40,948 bases of DNA from an uncultured Prevotella sp. (GCA_900544825.1 UQWP01000029.1:1-40948), one strand, 5' to 3'; positions 16,127-25,889 are shown, numbered from the stretch's first letter. The notes: generated by a model not told the origin, from the letters alone. A program made the numbers and translations.

Positions 16127-17842
16127 TTAATAGTGGAGTTCAAGCAGCATTTCGTCCACACTCTTTCCCGGCAGAGTCATAGGAACAATATCCTCATCTT
16201 CCTTGATGGCGCATTCCAAAAGGTAAGGTCCCTTGGTGCTGATCATCTTCTCAACCTTCGCCTTCAGATCCTTGCGGTCGATTACCACATCGTAAGGAAT
16301 GCCATAAGCCTTGGCAATTTCCTCATAACGAGGGTTCAGCATATGGGTGAAAGAGCGACGTCCCTCAAACATCAAATCCTGCCACTGGCGTACATTGCCC
16401 AGATAGTTATTGTTCAAGAGAATCATCTTCACTGGTGCCTGCTGCTCCATGATGGTACCCAATTCCTGGATGTTCATCTGGAAACCGCCATCACCGAAGA
16501 AACAGCAGATGGTACGGTCTGGTGCGCCGAATGTTGCACCGATAGCAGCAGGAAGACCGAAGCCCATGGTTCCGAAACCACCACTGGTAACAATACTCAG
16601 TTTCTTGGTGAACTTGAAGTAGCGGCTACTGATCATCTGGTTCTGACCTACGTCGTTCACGAGAACAGCCTCATTATTGGTAGCTTCAGTCACCACATTG
16701 GTCACCTCACCCATCAGCAGAGGGCCTTCAGTAGGATGAATATCCTTCTCGATAACCTTCTCCTGCTCCTGCTTGCGATATTCCTCGAAGGAATCTCTCC
16801 ACTCGCGATGAACATTCTTGTTCAAGAGACGAGTGATGGCAGGCAACGTCTGCTTGCAATCGCCAATCACAGCCACATCAGTCTTGATGACTTTATCGAT
16901 TTCCGACTTATCAATATCAAGATGGATAATCTTAGCCTGCTTAGCATATTTGGAAGGAACGCCCGTGATACGGTCGCTGAATCGCATACCGATGGCAATG
17001 AGCACATCACACTCCTGAGTCTTCATATTGGTAGCATAAGAACCATGCATACCGAGCATACCCATATTAAGCGGATGGTTGCTAGGAAGAGCTGAGAGAC
17101 CGAGCAGGGTACGACCAGCCGGGATATCAGCCTTCTCCAGGAATTCAACCAGTTCATTATGAGCACCACCCAGTTCTACGCCATGACCGACGAGAGCGAA
17201 AGGGCGCTTTGCCTGATTGATGAGTTCAGCAGCTTCAGCTACAGCCTTTTCATCAATCTTCGGATATGGATTATAAGATGTAACCTTCTCACATTTCACC
17301 GGTTCCCACTCACAAGTAGCAATCTGAGCATTCTTGGTGAAGTCGAGTACTACAGGTCCCGGACGACCGCTACGAGCGATAAAGAAGGCACGGCTTACAG
17401 CCCATGCCACATCCTCAGGACGACGAATCTGATAAGACCACTTAGAGATAGGCTGGGTAACGCCCACCAGGTCAACTTCCTGGAAGGCATCAGTACCCAA
17501 AGCGCCCACACCCACCTGTCCGGCGATGACCACGATAGGTGTAGAATCCATCATGGCATCCGCAATACCGGTGAGCGTATTAGTTGCTCCAGGACCACTA
17601 GTAACGAGAGTAACACCCACTTCGCCGCTGACTCGGGCGTAGCCCTGTGCAGCGTGAGCAGCAGCCTGCTCGTGACGAACCAAGATGTGATCGAACATCT
17701 TCTTCTCTCCTCTCGTGTAACCATACAGTGCATCAAACACTGGCATGATGCTACCACCTGGGTAACCGAAGATGGTCTTAACCCCTTCGTTATGCAGGGA
17801 GCGCATCAATGCTTCAGCTCCTGTTATTACTTCTTTTGCCAT
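16127..17842 (-). CDS. ilvB: Acetolactate synthase large (catalytic) subunit
   Basis: ThDP- and FAD-dependent enzyme joining two pyruvates, or pyruvate and 2-oxobutyrate; first common step of branched-chain amino acid synthesis. The 571 residues show the ThDP-activating Glu58 (VRHEQAA), GSGPGATN-like TSGPGATNTLTG near residue 82, a central FAD/Rossmann domain, and the C-terminal ThDP motif GDGGFQMN...LNNN near residues 438-465. Second gene of ilvD-ilvB-ilvN, starting 88 bp after ilvD. The gap holds a short CCTGG/CCAGG hairpin. No attenuator-like peptide precedes it. Confidence 0.95.
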   Translation of the reverse strand: MAKEVITGAEALMRSLHNEGVKTIFGYPGGSIMPVFDALYGYTRGEKKMFDHILVRHEQAAAHAAQGYARVSGEVGVTLVTSGPGATNTLTGIADAMMDSTPIVVIAGQVGVGALGTDAFQEVDLVGVTQPISKWSYQIRRPEDVAWAVSRAFFIARSGRPGPVVLDFTKNAQIATCEWEPVKCEKVTSYNPYPKIDEKAVAEAAELINQAKRPFALVGHGVELGGAHNELVEFLEKADIPAGRTLLGLSALPSNHPLNMGMLGMHGSYATNMKTQECDVLIAIGMRFSDRITGVPSKYAKQAKIIHLDIDKSEIDKVIKTDVAVIGDCKQTLPAITRLLNKNVHREWRDSFEEYRKQEQEKVIEKDIHPTEGPLLMGEVTNVVTEATNNEAVLVNDVGQNQMISSRYFKFTKKLSIVTSGGFGTMGFGLPAAIGATFGAPDRTICCFFGDGGFQMNIQELGTIMEQQAPVKMILLNNNYLGNVRQWQDLMFEGRRSFTHMLNPRYEEIAKAYGIPYDVVIDRKDLKAKVEKMISTKGPYLLECAIKEDEDIVPMTLPGKSVDEMLLELHY

Positions 17843-17930
17843 TTATCTATATCTTATTCTGAATAATTCAAAAACTTTATTTTCTTTGTTGTCAAAGACA
17901 AACCTTCTTGCCTGGGAAACCAGGAAAGGA

Positions 17931-19733
17931 TTAATCAATGATTCTTACACCACCCTTATCAGCAGAGCTTACACTCTGTGCGTATGCACGCAAAGCCTTA
18001 CTAACCTGACGATTACGCTTCAGCGGCTGCTGTGGACGTGCAGCAAGTTCCTCGTCGGAAAGCTTCACATTGATAGAGCGGCTAGGAATATCGATAACGA
18101 TGATATCGCCATCCTTGATTTTGCCGATGTTACCACCAGCAGCAGCCTCTGGGCTAATGTGACCGATACTCAAGCCAGATGTACCTCCTGAGAATCGACC
18201 ATCTGTGATGAGGGCACACTCCTTACCGAGGTGACGGCTCTTGATGTATGAAGTTGGATACAGCATCTCCTGCATACCAGGACCACCCTTAGGACCCTCG
18301 TGTGTGATGACAACACAATCACCAGAGTTCACCTTACCACCAAGGATACCCTCGCAGGCATCTTCCTGAGAATCGAAGCATACTGCTGGACCCTCGAAAT
18401 GCCAGAGTACAGGATCCACACCTGCGGTCTTCACTACGCAACCATTCTGCGCGATATTACCGAAGAGTACTGCAAGACCACCATCCTTGGTATAAGCATG
18501 TTCGAGATCACGGATACAGCCATTCTCTCTATCTGTATCAAGACTCTCCCACTGTGCATCTTGACTACCCATCTGAGTGGAGAATTTTCTGCCTGGAGCA
18601 GAATGATAGATGCGGTCAGCCTCAGGATCAATCTCGGCACCTGTGATATCGTATTTCTTCATCTGCTCATCGAGAGTCTTGCCATCCACACGCTTCACAG
18701 CACCATTGATAAGGCCACCCTTGTTAAGTTCGTTCAGGATACCCAGGATACCACCGGCACGGTTGCATTCCTGAACGCTATACTTCTGAGTATTAGGACT
18801 CAACTTGCAGAGGCAAGGAACCTTGCGACTGAGCTGATCGATATCTTCCATCTTGAAATCGGCACCTGCTTCCTGAGCCACAGCCAAGAGATGGAGCACT
18901 GTATTTGTACTACCACCCATTGCAATATCGAGAGTCATGGCATTGAGGAAGGCATCACGGGTAGCAATGCTACGTGGCAATACGCTCTCATCGCCATCCT
19001 CATAATAAGCGTAGGCATTCTTTACAACCTGACGAGCCGCAGCCTTGAAGAGTTCGATGCGGTTCTTGTGAGTAGCGAGAATAGTACCATTGCCAGGAAG
19101 ACTCAAACCGATAGCCTCTGTGAGAGAATTCATAGAGTTAGCGGTAAACATACCAGAGCAGCTACCACATCCAGGGCAAGCACACTGCTCAATCTGTTTC
19201 ATTTCCTCATCGCTGACACTGGTATCAGCACCCTTAATCATAGCGGTAATCAAGTCAGCATTCTCGCCTTTCCAGCGACCAGCCTCCATCGGACCTCCAG
19301 AACAGAATACAGTAGGAATATTCAGACGCATAGACGCCATCAACATACCTGGGGTAACCTTATCACAGTTGGAAATGCAGATCATAGCATCAGCCTTGTG
19401 CGCATTCACCATATATTCCACAGAATCAGCAATAATATCGCGACTTGGGAGTGAATAGAGCATTCCGTCGTGACCCATAGCGATACCGTCGTCAACAGCG
19501 ATAGTATTGAACTCAGCTGCATAGCAACCCATAGCTTCAATTTCCTTCTTGACAATCTGACCGATTTCGTGAAGATGAGTATGTCCCGGAACAAACTGCG
19601 TGAAACTGTTCACGATGGCGATAATAGGTTTGCCAAACTGCTCATGTTTCATACCTGCAGCTACCCAGAGTGCTCTGGCACCTGCCATTCTTCTGCCTTC
19701 AGTACAGACGCTACTTCTTAATGGATGTTTCAT
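17931..19733 (-). CDS. ilvD: Dihydroxy-acid dehydratase
   Basis: Dehydrates 2,3-dihydroxy acids to the 2-oxo acids that precede valine, isoleucine and leucine; Fe-S and Mg2+ dependent. The 600-residue enzyme has Asp81 in VDDGIAMGHDG, Cys123 in ISNCDKVTPG, the cysteine-rich CACPGCGSCSG at 184-194 and C-terminal GRFSGGTSGLSIGHISPEA. The number of cysteines suits an IlvD/EDD cluster site. First gene of the ilv cluster with a good promoter and a leader of about 75 nt containing only a short AGAAGG/CCTTCT hairpin (19774-19796). Confidence 0.95.
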   Translation of the reverse strand: MKHPLRSSVCTEGRRMAGARALWVAAGMKHEQFGKPIIAIVNSFTQFVPGHTHLHEIGQIVKKEIEAMGCYAAEFNTIAVDDGIAMGHDGMLYSLPSRDIIADSVEYMVNAHKADAMICISNCDKVTPGMLMASMRLNIPTVFCSGGPMEAGRWKGENADLITAMIKGADTSVSDEEMKQIEQCACPGCGSCSGMFTANSMNSLTEAIGLSLPGNGTILATHKNRIELFKAAARQVVKNAYAYYEDGDESVLPRSIATRDAFLNAMTLDIAMGGSTNTVLHLLAVAQEAGADFKMEDIDQLSRKVPCLCKLSPNTQKYSVQECNRAGGILGILNELNKGGLINGAVKRVDGKTLDEQMKKYDITGAEIDPEADRIYHSAPGRKFSTQMGSQDAQWESLDTDRENGCIRDLEHAYTKDGGLAVLFGNIAQNGCVVKTAGVDPVLWHFEGPAVCFDSQEDACEGILGGKVNSGDCVVITHEGPKGGPGMQEMLYPTSYIKSRHLGKECALITDGRFSGGTSGLSIGHISPEAAAGGNIGKIKDGDIIVIDIPSRSINVKLSDEELAARPQQPLKRNRQVSKALRAYAQSVSSADKGGVRIID

Positions 19734-19813
19734 ATCGTTATTATCTCTTTATATTATCTTGTTCTTTATTACCAGAAGGTCTCTCTCAAGCCTTCTTCTT
19801 ACAATTTTGACTG

Positions 19814-19845
19814 CAAAGATAGTGAGAATTTATGAAACAAACAAC
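19814..19845 (-). promoter_or_regulatory. ilvD-ilvB-ilvN promoter
   Basis: On the minus strand GTTG (19842-19845), 20 bp, TATCTTTG (19814-19821). It abuts the terminator of the upstream arabinofuranosidase gene. Confidence 0.7.
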
Positions 19846-19880
19846 AAAATCCGCAAAAACTTTCAATTTTTGCGGATTTT
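19846..19880. terminator. Terminator of the arabinofuranosidase gene
   Basis: AAAATCCGCAAAAA (19846-19859) and TTTTTGCGGATTTT (19867-19880) form a perfect 14-bp stem with a 7-nt loop and T-rich ends on both strands. It insulates ilvD from the gene upstream. Confidence 0.85.
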
Positions 19881-19985
19881 TGTTAGGAAATAAGCTAAAT
19901 TGCTTACAATTTATCAGACCCTTTACACAAAAGCAGCCCGATTGTGCAATAATACAAGGGTCCTTATATGTCTTATACAAACAGA

Positions 19986-22655
19986 TTAGAGTTCAAAGAC
20001 CTCGGCAGAACGAGCCTTCACCTCAACCTGCTTGTTGCCAGCACCAGCTCCTTGTGCTTCCACCTGGAGTTTCAGCGTTCGAGGCAAGGCATTCACCACC
20101 TTGAGCCAGGTTTTACCGGTCTTGGAAACCTTTACCACGCTGGTGCCCACGTACTTCTTGAGAGCTGCAGGAAGGTTCAGGCTAGATACAATATAAGTAT
20201 CACCGGAATGCTGACCAAACATCTTCTGCATCTTGTAACTCTCGGTGAGTCGGATTTTCTCCGAATTATCGAAGTAGATCATATCCGGGTTCCAGTTATG
20301 ATAGCCATCCTTGCAGAGCAGAGGAGCATAAGAAGTCATTTCCACGACATCTCCGTTACGTTCCACATTACAGAGATGAATACCCTCTGCCAAAGCGCGG
20401 TCTAATTCATTATTGCCATTTGCAGCATACTCGCCCAGATACACCTTCGGAGCCTTACGGTCGTAATGATCGTAGTAATCCTGATGATTGATAAACCATC
20501 CTGGCTGCTCATAATAGTGCTCATCTACCGCATCAATCCATTTTTTATTCTCCTTTGCAATCTTCCAGCCCTCGATATAGTCGGAAGATGGACTATGGAA
20601 TGGACCTACAGTACCTACTACTTCAATTTCCGGATGCTTCTCCTTGAGAGCCTTGCAGATCATCAGATAGCGCTGTTCGAAATCGGTGGAAATCAGATCT
20701 TCGTTTCCGATACCTACCATCTTGAGATTGAAAGGAGCCGGATGTCCGGCATCCGCTCTCATCTTTGCCCACTTCGATGTGGCAGGATCACCATTAGCCC
20801 ACTCTACCAGGTCGAGAACATCCTGCACATACTTTGGCATTTCTGCCATTGGGATTCCGCCCTGCTGTCCGCAGATGCCCTGCGCATTAGGCTGGGAGTT
20901 CTGACAAGGTACACCAGCAGCCAATACTGGCAGAGGCTCAGCGCCCATATCCTCACACCACTGGAAATACTCGAAGAACCCCAGCTTACGGGTCTGGTGA
21001 TAGTTCCAGATATTGAGAGCCGGTTTTCGGTCTTTCAGTTCACCGATACTCTCTTTCCAATGATAGATGTTGCCGAGTCCCTGTCCGTGGAGCATACATC
21101 CACCAGGGAAACGCACGAAGCGAGGCTTCAGCTCAGCGATGATCTCAGCAAGATCCTTTCTCAGACCATGACCTTTGTAGGTATCCTGCGGCATCAGGCT
21201 CACCATATCTACGGCTACCTTTTCCTCTCCCTTAGGCAAGAGGGCAAAACGGGTATCCTTGCCCCGTTCACCTTTATATTTGTCTGTGATGACAAGCTGC
21301 GCCTTGTATTCAGCCCAATCAGGTCCCTGCACCTTCAGCTTAGCCTGAGCTATCGGAAGTCCTTCCTGATCTACGAGTGCTACAGTAAGCTGCTTTTTCT
21401 TGCCGTCGATACAACGGGCATACAGACTCACTTCGTAAGCGGCACCACACTTGATGACGATTCCCTCCCATCCTATATTATAAATAGGTGTAGATGAGAG
21501 GATGGCATAATGCGGATTATTCACGCTTACCCCATTTTCTGTAGAAATGATGGCAGAAGAGGATGACGATACAGAAGAAGATGAAGCCTCAATTCCCATC
21601 CAGGCAGTTGCAGCATTCCAGCCTTTTCGCTCACCATTGTATTCGAAATCGCCATTCTGCAGGAGTTCTGCACAGAGTCCGCCATCGGCAGCTCTGCTGA
21701 TATCCTCGAAGAAGATGCCGATAAGCTTGTCGCTGATGCGATGACTCTTCTGCGGATTCACCGTGAGCTTAGCCGTGAAAGCATCTGCTGCATCCGCCTC
21801 CTTTACCATTTTAGCGTGCTGAAGGACAGCCTCCTCACCTTGCTCATTCTTGATTTTCTCCTCTACATCAGCGATATAAGCCTTCAAATCAGCCTCATTC
21901 TTAGGCAGCTTCCGGCTGTTTTCCTTTGCTTCCTCAGCCAGAGCCTTATGCCAGGCGCGGATATAGTTCAGATGAATGGCCGGAATCTCGAAGTCGTTAC
22001 CCTCTATCAGTTTACCATTGATGGTAGCCGTATCGCGCTGCCAGAGGATTTCATCTGCAGCAGCTTCCAGCGAATCTTCCTGGAAGATGCGGAAATCCTT
22101 GTCGGCATGAACGTATCTTTTGCCTTTCTCCGTCTTCAGATAAAGGTCGAAGGTTCCATCTTCCATCTGATAGGCAGCCACATCACTGATATTCTTCTCC
22201 TTCATGATAGGATAATCTTGTGGTCGCCAGGTTACGAGATCTTCAGAATAAGCCACAGCAAACTGTGGTGAGGTCTTATTTACACTCCAAAGAGCCCGCC
22301 AGGTACCATCATTTGCCTTGAGAACGAATGGGCGATACATCTTTTTCTCACTGCCCCAAGGTCCGAAGTCAGAGGCACAGAGCTGACCTACATCCACCCA
22401 TCTTTCATCGTCTGTAAGATAAGCGAGATGCAGTCCCTGGTTGGGAGCTGGAGAATACACGAAAATCTGGCAGGTAGAATCCTTGCCCACTATGGTATAG
22501 GCAGGTGCATCCTTATCTGCAACAGACAAAGTCGTCTTATTAACTTGTTTCTTGGCAGCTGGCATTTGAGTCTGCTTTCTGACAGGAGTCAGCGCCACAG
22601 CTTGGGTCATAGCCAACAGGGCAGCCGAGAAGAGTAGATACTTTGGTTTCATCAT
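19986..22655 (-). CDS. Secreted GH51 alpha-L-arabinofuranosidase with extra N-terminal domain
   Basis: Releases arabinofuranosyl residues from arabinan or arabinoxylan. A signal peptide spans residues 1 to about 22. Residues 50-200 look like a partial GH43-type beta-propeller (FVYSPAPNQGLHLAYLTDD, YSEDLVTW, DLYLKTEKGK), then a charged helical linker (235-295). The GH51 catalytic module begins near 300 (GIFFEDISRAADGGL) and has acid/base Glu652 in GIGNEDL and nucleophile Glu742 in VYLGEY. The C-terminal beta-sandwich ends at 889. A serine-rich run lies at 357-367. The gene is flanked by terminators among housekeeping genes and lacks a susC/susD pair nearby. No TAnnTTTG box was found, so regulation may be carbohydrate-specific. 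Confidence 0.9.
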   Translation of the reverse strand: MMKPKYLLFSAALLAMTQAVALTPVRKQTQMPAAKKQVNKTTLSVADKDAPAYTIVGKDSTCQIFVYSPAPNQGLHLAYLTDDERWVDVGQLCASDFGPWGSEKKMYRPFVLKANDGTWRALWSVNKTSPQFAVAYSEDLVTWRPQDYPIMKEKNISDVAAYQMEDGTFDLYLKTEKGKRYVHADKDFRIFQEDSLEAAADEILWQRDTATINGKLIEGNDFEIPAIHLNYIRAWHKALAEEAKENSRKLPKNEADLKAYIADVEEKIKNEQGEEAVLQHAKMVKEADAADAFTAKLTVNPQKSHRISDKLIGIFFEDISRAADGGLCAELLQNGDFEYNGERKGWNAATAWMGIEASSSSVSSSSSAIISTENGVSVNNPHYAILSSTPIYNIGWEGIVIKCGAAYEVSLYARCIDGKKKQLTVALVDQEGLPIAQAKLKVQGPDWAEYKAQLVITDKYKGERGKDTRFALLPKGEEKVAVDMVSLMPQDTYKGHGLRKDLAEIIAELKPRFVRFPGGCMLHGQGLGNIYHWKESIGELKDRKPALNIWNYHQTRKLGFFEYFQWCEDMGAEPLPVLAAGVPCQNSQPNAQGICGQQGGIPMAEMPKYVQDVLDLVEWANGDPATSKWAKMRADAGHPAPFNLKMVGIGNEDLISTDFEQRYLMICKALKEKHPEIEVVGTVGPFHSPSSDYIEGWKIAKENKKWIDAVDEHYYEQPGWFINHQDYYDHYDRKAPKVYLGEYAANGNNELDRALAEGIHLCNVERNGDVVEMTSYAPLLCKDGYHNWNPDMIYFDNSEKIRLTESYKMQKMFGQHSGDTYIVSSLNLPAALKKYVGTSVVKVSKTGKTWLKVVNALPRTLKLQVEAQGAGAGNKQVEVKARSAEVFEL

Positions 22656-22722
22656 ATTACTTCTTATTTATTTTTTGCTTGTTTTTAGATTCTCAATTGT
22701 ATTACATTAATATATATAGATG

Positions 22723-22742
22723 ATACGACTTAAAAATCGTAT
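22723..22742. promoter_or_regulatory. Inverted repeat upstream of the GH51 gene
   Basis: ATACGA (22723-22728) and TCGTAT (22737-22742) form a spaced inverted repeat 68-87 nt upstream of the start. A candidate operator, with no regulator identified. Confidence 0.3.
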
Positions 22743-22751
22743 AAAGTTAAT

Positions 22752-22787
22752 AAAAAAGGGGTAGAATGCTTCACAGCAACCTGCCCC
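22752..22787 (-). terminator. Terminator of folD
   Basis: GGGG/CCCC (22758-22761, 22783-22786) with an inner AGCA/TGCT-type pair, followed on the minus strand by T6. It lies about 50 bp past the folD stop. Confidence 0.6.
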
Positions 22788-22834
22788 CAACCTAACAACT
22801 AAACCTAATACACTCCCTAATGGAATAGAGAGAT

Positions 22835-23713
22835 TTAATCATAAATTTCTTTTTTTCCTGCGGCAAGCGTATTCTTCATCAGCGAGCAGATGGTCATCGG
22901 ACCCACTCCGCCCGGTACTGGAGTGATGAAAGAACACTTTTCAGCCACTTCATCGAACTTCACGTCACCATTCAGGCGGAATCCGCTTTTTCTGGTGGCG
23001 TCAGGTACACGAGTCGTACCCACGTCGATGACAACAGCTCCCGGTTTAACCATATCGGCTGTTACGAAATCAGGCTTACCGATAGCCGCAATGATAATAT
23101 CCGCCTCCCGGCACTCCTCCTTCAGATTTTTGGAGTGCGAGTGGCACACAGTAACCGTAGCATCTCCATACTGCTTCTGCATCATCAGCTGGGCCATAGG
23201 CTTGCCCACGATGTTGCTTCTGCCCAGGATAACACACTTCTTACCGCTGGTTTCTATCTGATAATGCTGCAGCAGGGTGAGGATTCCAAGCGGAGTAGCC
23301 GAGATGAAACTAGGCATACCCAGCGACATTCTACCCACATTCACGGGATGGAAGCCATCCACATCCTTGCGATAGTCTATCGCCATGGTAATCTTCTGCT
23401 CGTCGATGTGCTTCGGCAAAGGCAGCTGCACAATGAAACCATCCACGTCAGCATCCTTGTTGAGCTTATCTACACACTGCAGAAGCTCCTCCTCAGTAAC
23501 ATCCTCCTCAAAACGGATCAGCGTAGATTTGAATCCGCACTTTTCGCATGCCAGAACCTTGTTCTTCACATAGGTTTCGCTGCCACCATCGTGACCCACC
23601 AGCACAGCCACCAGATGTGGCTGTTTGCCTCCTGCGGCTACAATCTGAGCCACCTCCTGAGCAATCTGTTCCTTTATGGCGGCTGCTGTAGCCTTTCCGT
23701 CTATTAGCTGCAT
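22835..23713 (-). CDS. folD: Methylenetetrahydrofolate dehydrogenase/cyclohydrolase
   Basis: Bifunctional one-carbon enzyme interconverting 5,10-methylene-, methenyl- and 10-formyl-THF with NADP+. The 292-residue length is typical. Tyr48 and catalytic Lys52 lie in ETYVKNKVLAC, followed by VQLPLPKH near 95 and the Rossmann motif GRSNIVGKPMAQLM near 165. VTPVPGGVGPMT near the C-terminus is diagnostic. It starts 65 bp after ffh on the same strand and may be read through from the ffh promoter, since the gap holds no canonical box. Confidence 0.96.
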   Translation of the reverse strand: MQLIDGKATAAAIKEQIAQEVAQIVAAGGKQPHLVAVLVGHDGGSETYVKNKVLACEKCGFKSTLIRFEEDVTEEELLQCVDKLNKDADVDGFIVQLPLPKHIDEQKITMAIDYRKDVDGFHPVNVGRMSLGMPSFISATPLGILTLLQHYQIETSGKKCVILGRSNIVGKPMAQLMMQKQYGDATVTVCHSHSKNLKEECREADIIIAAIGKPDFVTADMVKPGAVVIDVGTTRVPDATRKSGFRLNGDVKFDEVAEKCSFITPVPGGVGPMTICSLMKNTLAAGKKEIYD

Positions 23714-23778
23714 CTTACTTTTTCTATTTTAAGAATTTTACATTGATAAGCTTCGAGCCTTGGCTCTCTGCTTCTGAA

Positions 23779-25131
23779 TTACATACCTGGCATCTTAGGC
23801 ATACCTGGCATACCCTTCATACGGCCCATCATCTGCGCCATCTTGTTGCCAGTCATCATCTGCATCATCTTGCGTGTCTGTTCAAACTGCTTGATGAGCT
23901 TGTTTACCTCCTGGATATTGGTACCAGAACCCTTGGCGATACGCTGGCGGCGAGATGTATTGAGGATAGATGGATTGGTACGCTCCTTAGGAGTCATACT
24001 CTGGATGATAGCCTCGATACCCTTGAAGGCATCCTCTGGGATATCAACATCACGGATAGCCTTGCCTACACCCGGAATCATCGCAGCCAGATCCTTGATG
24101 TTACCCATCTTCTTGATCTGCTGAATCTGATTGTAGAAGTCATTGAAATCGAACTGATTCTTGCGAATCTTCTTCTCCAACTTCTTAGCCTCCTCCAGGT
24201 CAAACTGCTCCTGTGCGCGCTCTACCAGCGAAACCACGTCACCCATTCCGAGGATACGGTCTGCCATTCGAGCAGGATGGAACACATCGATAGCCTCCAT
24301 CTTCTCGCCGGTACCGATAAACTTGATAGGCTTAGTAACCACAGTGCGGATACTGAGGGCAGCACCACCACGAGTATCACCATCGAGCTTGGTGAGAACT
24401 ACACCATTGAAGTCGAGGCGGTCGTTGAACTCCTTGGCTGTATTTACAGCATCCTGACCCGTCATGGAGTCAACTACGAAGAGAGTCTCATCCGGGTTGA
24501 GATGATTCTTGAGGTTGCTGATTTCCTGCATCATCTGCTCATCAACAGCCAATCGACCGGCAGTATCGACGATGACCACATCGTTGCCGTTGGTCTTAGC
24601 CTGCTGCAAAGCGTGGTCAGCGATGCTGAGTACATCCTTGTTATCAGGCTCACTATATACAGGCACACCCACCTGTTCGCCTACTACATGGAGCTGCTGG
24701 ATAGCAGCAGGACGATATACGTCGCAAGCCACGAGCAAAGGCTTCTTGCCTTTCTTGTTCTTGAGCATATTGGCAAGCTTACCGCTGAAGGTAGTCTTAC
24801 CAGAACCCTGCAAACCACTCATCAGGATTACAGCAGGGCGACTTTCCAAATGCAATGGAGCTTCCTCGCCTCCCATCAGCTCAGCGAGTTCGTCGTGAAC
24901 CAACTTCACCATCAGCTGGCCTGGCTTCACGGCTGTCAAAACATTCATGCCGAGTGCTTTTTCCTTCACCTTGTTGGTGAATTCCTTGGCAACTTTGTAG
25001 TTAACGTCGGCATCGAGGAGTGCACGGCGCACATCCTTCATGGTCTCAGCCACGTTGATTTCGGTAATTTTACCCTCACCCTTCAGAATTTTGAAGGAAC
25101 GTTCTAGTCTATCACTTAAATTTTCAAACAT
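23779..25131 (-). CDS. ffh: Signal recognition particle protein Ffh
   Basis: GTPase that binds signal sequences and 4.5S RNA and delivers ribosomes to FtsY at the membrane. The 450 residues have the N domain (1-90), then the G domain with GLQGSGKTTFSGKLA near 105, DTAGR near 190 and TKLDGDTRGGAAL near 245. The methionine-rich M domain ends in MMQMMTG and repeated GMPGMP-type motifs. RRQRIAKGSG is the 4.5S RNA-binding segment. The gene has its own promoter at 25162-25192. A long opposite-strand frame here is a shadow. Confidence 0.96.
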   Translation of the reverse strand: MFENLSDRLERSFKILKGEGKITEINVAETMKDVRRALLDADVNYKVAKEFTNKVKEKALGMNVLTAVKPGQLMVKLVHDELAELMGGEEAPLHLESRPAVILMSGLQGSGKTTFSGKLANMLKNKKGKKPLLVACDVYRPAAIQQLHVVGEQVGVPVYSEPDNKDVLSIADHALQQAKTNGNDVVIVDTAGRLAVDEQMMQEISNLKNHLNPDETLFVVDSMTGQDAVNTAKEFNDRLDFNGVVLTKLDGDTRGGAALSIRTVVTKPIKFIGTGEKMEAIDVFHPARMADRILGMGDVVSLVERAQEQFDLEEAKKLEKKIRKNQFDFNDFYNQIQQIKKMGNIKDLAAMIPGVGKAIRDVDIPEDAFKGIEAIIQSMTPKERTNPSILNTSRRQRIAKGSGTNIQEVNKLIKQFEQTRKMMQMMTGNKMAQMMGRMKGMPGMPKMPGM

Positions 25132-25161
25132 GTTCTTAATTGTACTTTTTTATTTCGGGCA

Positions 25162-25192
25162 CAAAGTTACGAACTTTTTCCGAGAAAGCCAA
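25162..25192 (-). promoter_or_regulatory. ffh promoter
   Basis: On the minus strand TTGG (25189-25192), 19 bp, TAACTTTG (25162-25169). Confidence 0.7.
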
Positions 25193-25203
25193 CTCAATCT
25201 CGA

Positions 25204-25869
25204 TTATTTTTCATTTTCTTGCTCTTTTGCTTCATTTTGAACATTTGGAAGCGTTTTCTCTGATGATTCCTGCCTGGTCTTATCCTGCTTTTCCAAAGTT
25301 TCTTTCTTGTTAGCGCTCAGATTGATAGGATTTTTCAGTTCATACTTCTTTCCCGTAGCCTTTTCGTAGGCAGAGACGATAGGATCCTTTCTGTCCATCT
25401 TCTTGAAGATTTCCTGAGCCTGCTTCTTGTGCTTCCGGTCGCGGCTGCCCTGCTTGTCCATCCAGCCGAAGGCATCGAAGCCGATTCCTCCCGGTGATGT
25501 TGGCACAGAATTCACCTTCTCTTGTATCTGCTCTTCCATATTGTCGATATGCTCCTGGTTCTTGCCCCAAACGGTCACTTCACCAATCTGTTTGGCTTCG
25601 GGAAGGAGAAAAACGGTATCAGGCAACTCCTGATAGCGGATGGTTGCCTTGATATAGCCCGGTTTGGATACGGTAGCAGAATCAAACTGGTAGCGCATGT
25701 TCCAGTAACCCCGATAGTCGGTACGCGCCCAATGGTTATTGTTCGTATGAATGAGGGCTTCCCTGATAGGCACATGATCCTCGGCAGATGCGATGACGCA
25801 TGTTTTCTGCGCAAAGACCATGGAAGCCATCGACAGCAGGGTTATCATCAAAAATATAATTTTCTTCAT
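25204..25869 (-). CDS. Secreted protein with CarboxypepD-regulatory-like domain
   Basis: A 221-residue protein of unknown function. A signal peptide is clear (MKK, hydrophobic stretch, VFAQ, cleavage near residue 21). Residues 22-110 look like a CarboxypepD_reg-like beta-sandwich (REALIHTNNN, TDYRGYWNM, SKPGYIKATIRY, EAKQIGEVTVWG), the fold that commonly precedes TonB plug domains, but here it stands alone. The second half is polar and charged, ending in a Lys/Glu/Gln-rich tail. It has its own promoter and sits between the aromatic operon and ffh. Likely periplasmic or surface-associated; partner unknown. Confidence 0.7.
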   Translation of the reverse strand: MKKIIFLMITLLSMASMVFAQKTCVIASAEDHVPIREALIHTNNNHWARTDYRGYWNMRYQFDSATVSKPGYIKATIRYQELPDTVFLLPEAKQIGEVTVWGKNQEHIDNMEEQIQEKVNSVPTSPGGIGFDAFGWMDKQGSRDRKHKKQAQEIFKKMDRKDPIVSAYEKATGKKYELKNPINLSANKKETLEKQDKTRQESSEKTLPNVQNEAKEQENEK

Positions 25870-25889
25870 AATCTTTGCTTTTTTGTAGG

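Noticed and set aside
19734..19821. Branched-chain leader-peptide attenuator before ilvD
   Set aside because: The leader of about 75 nt has no Ile/Val/Leu-rich ORF and only a short hairpin without T-run, unlike the pheA leader.
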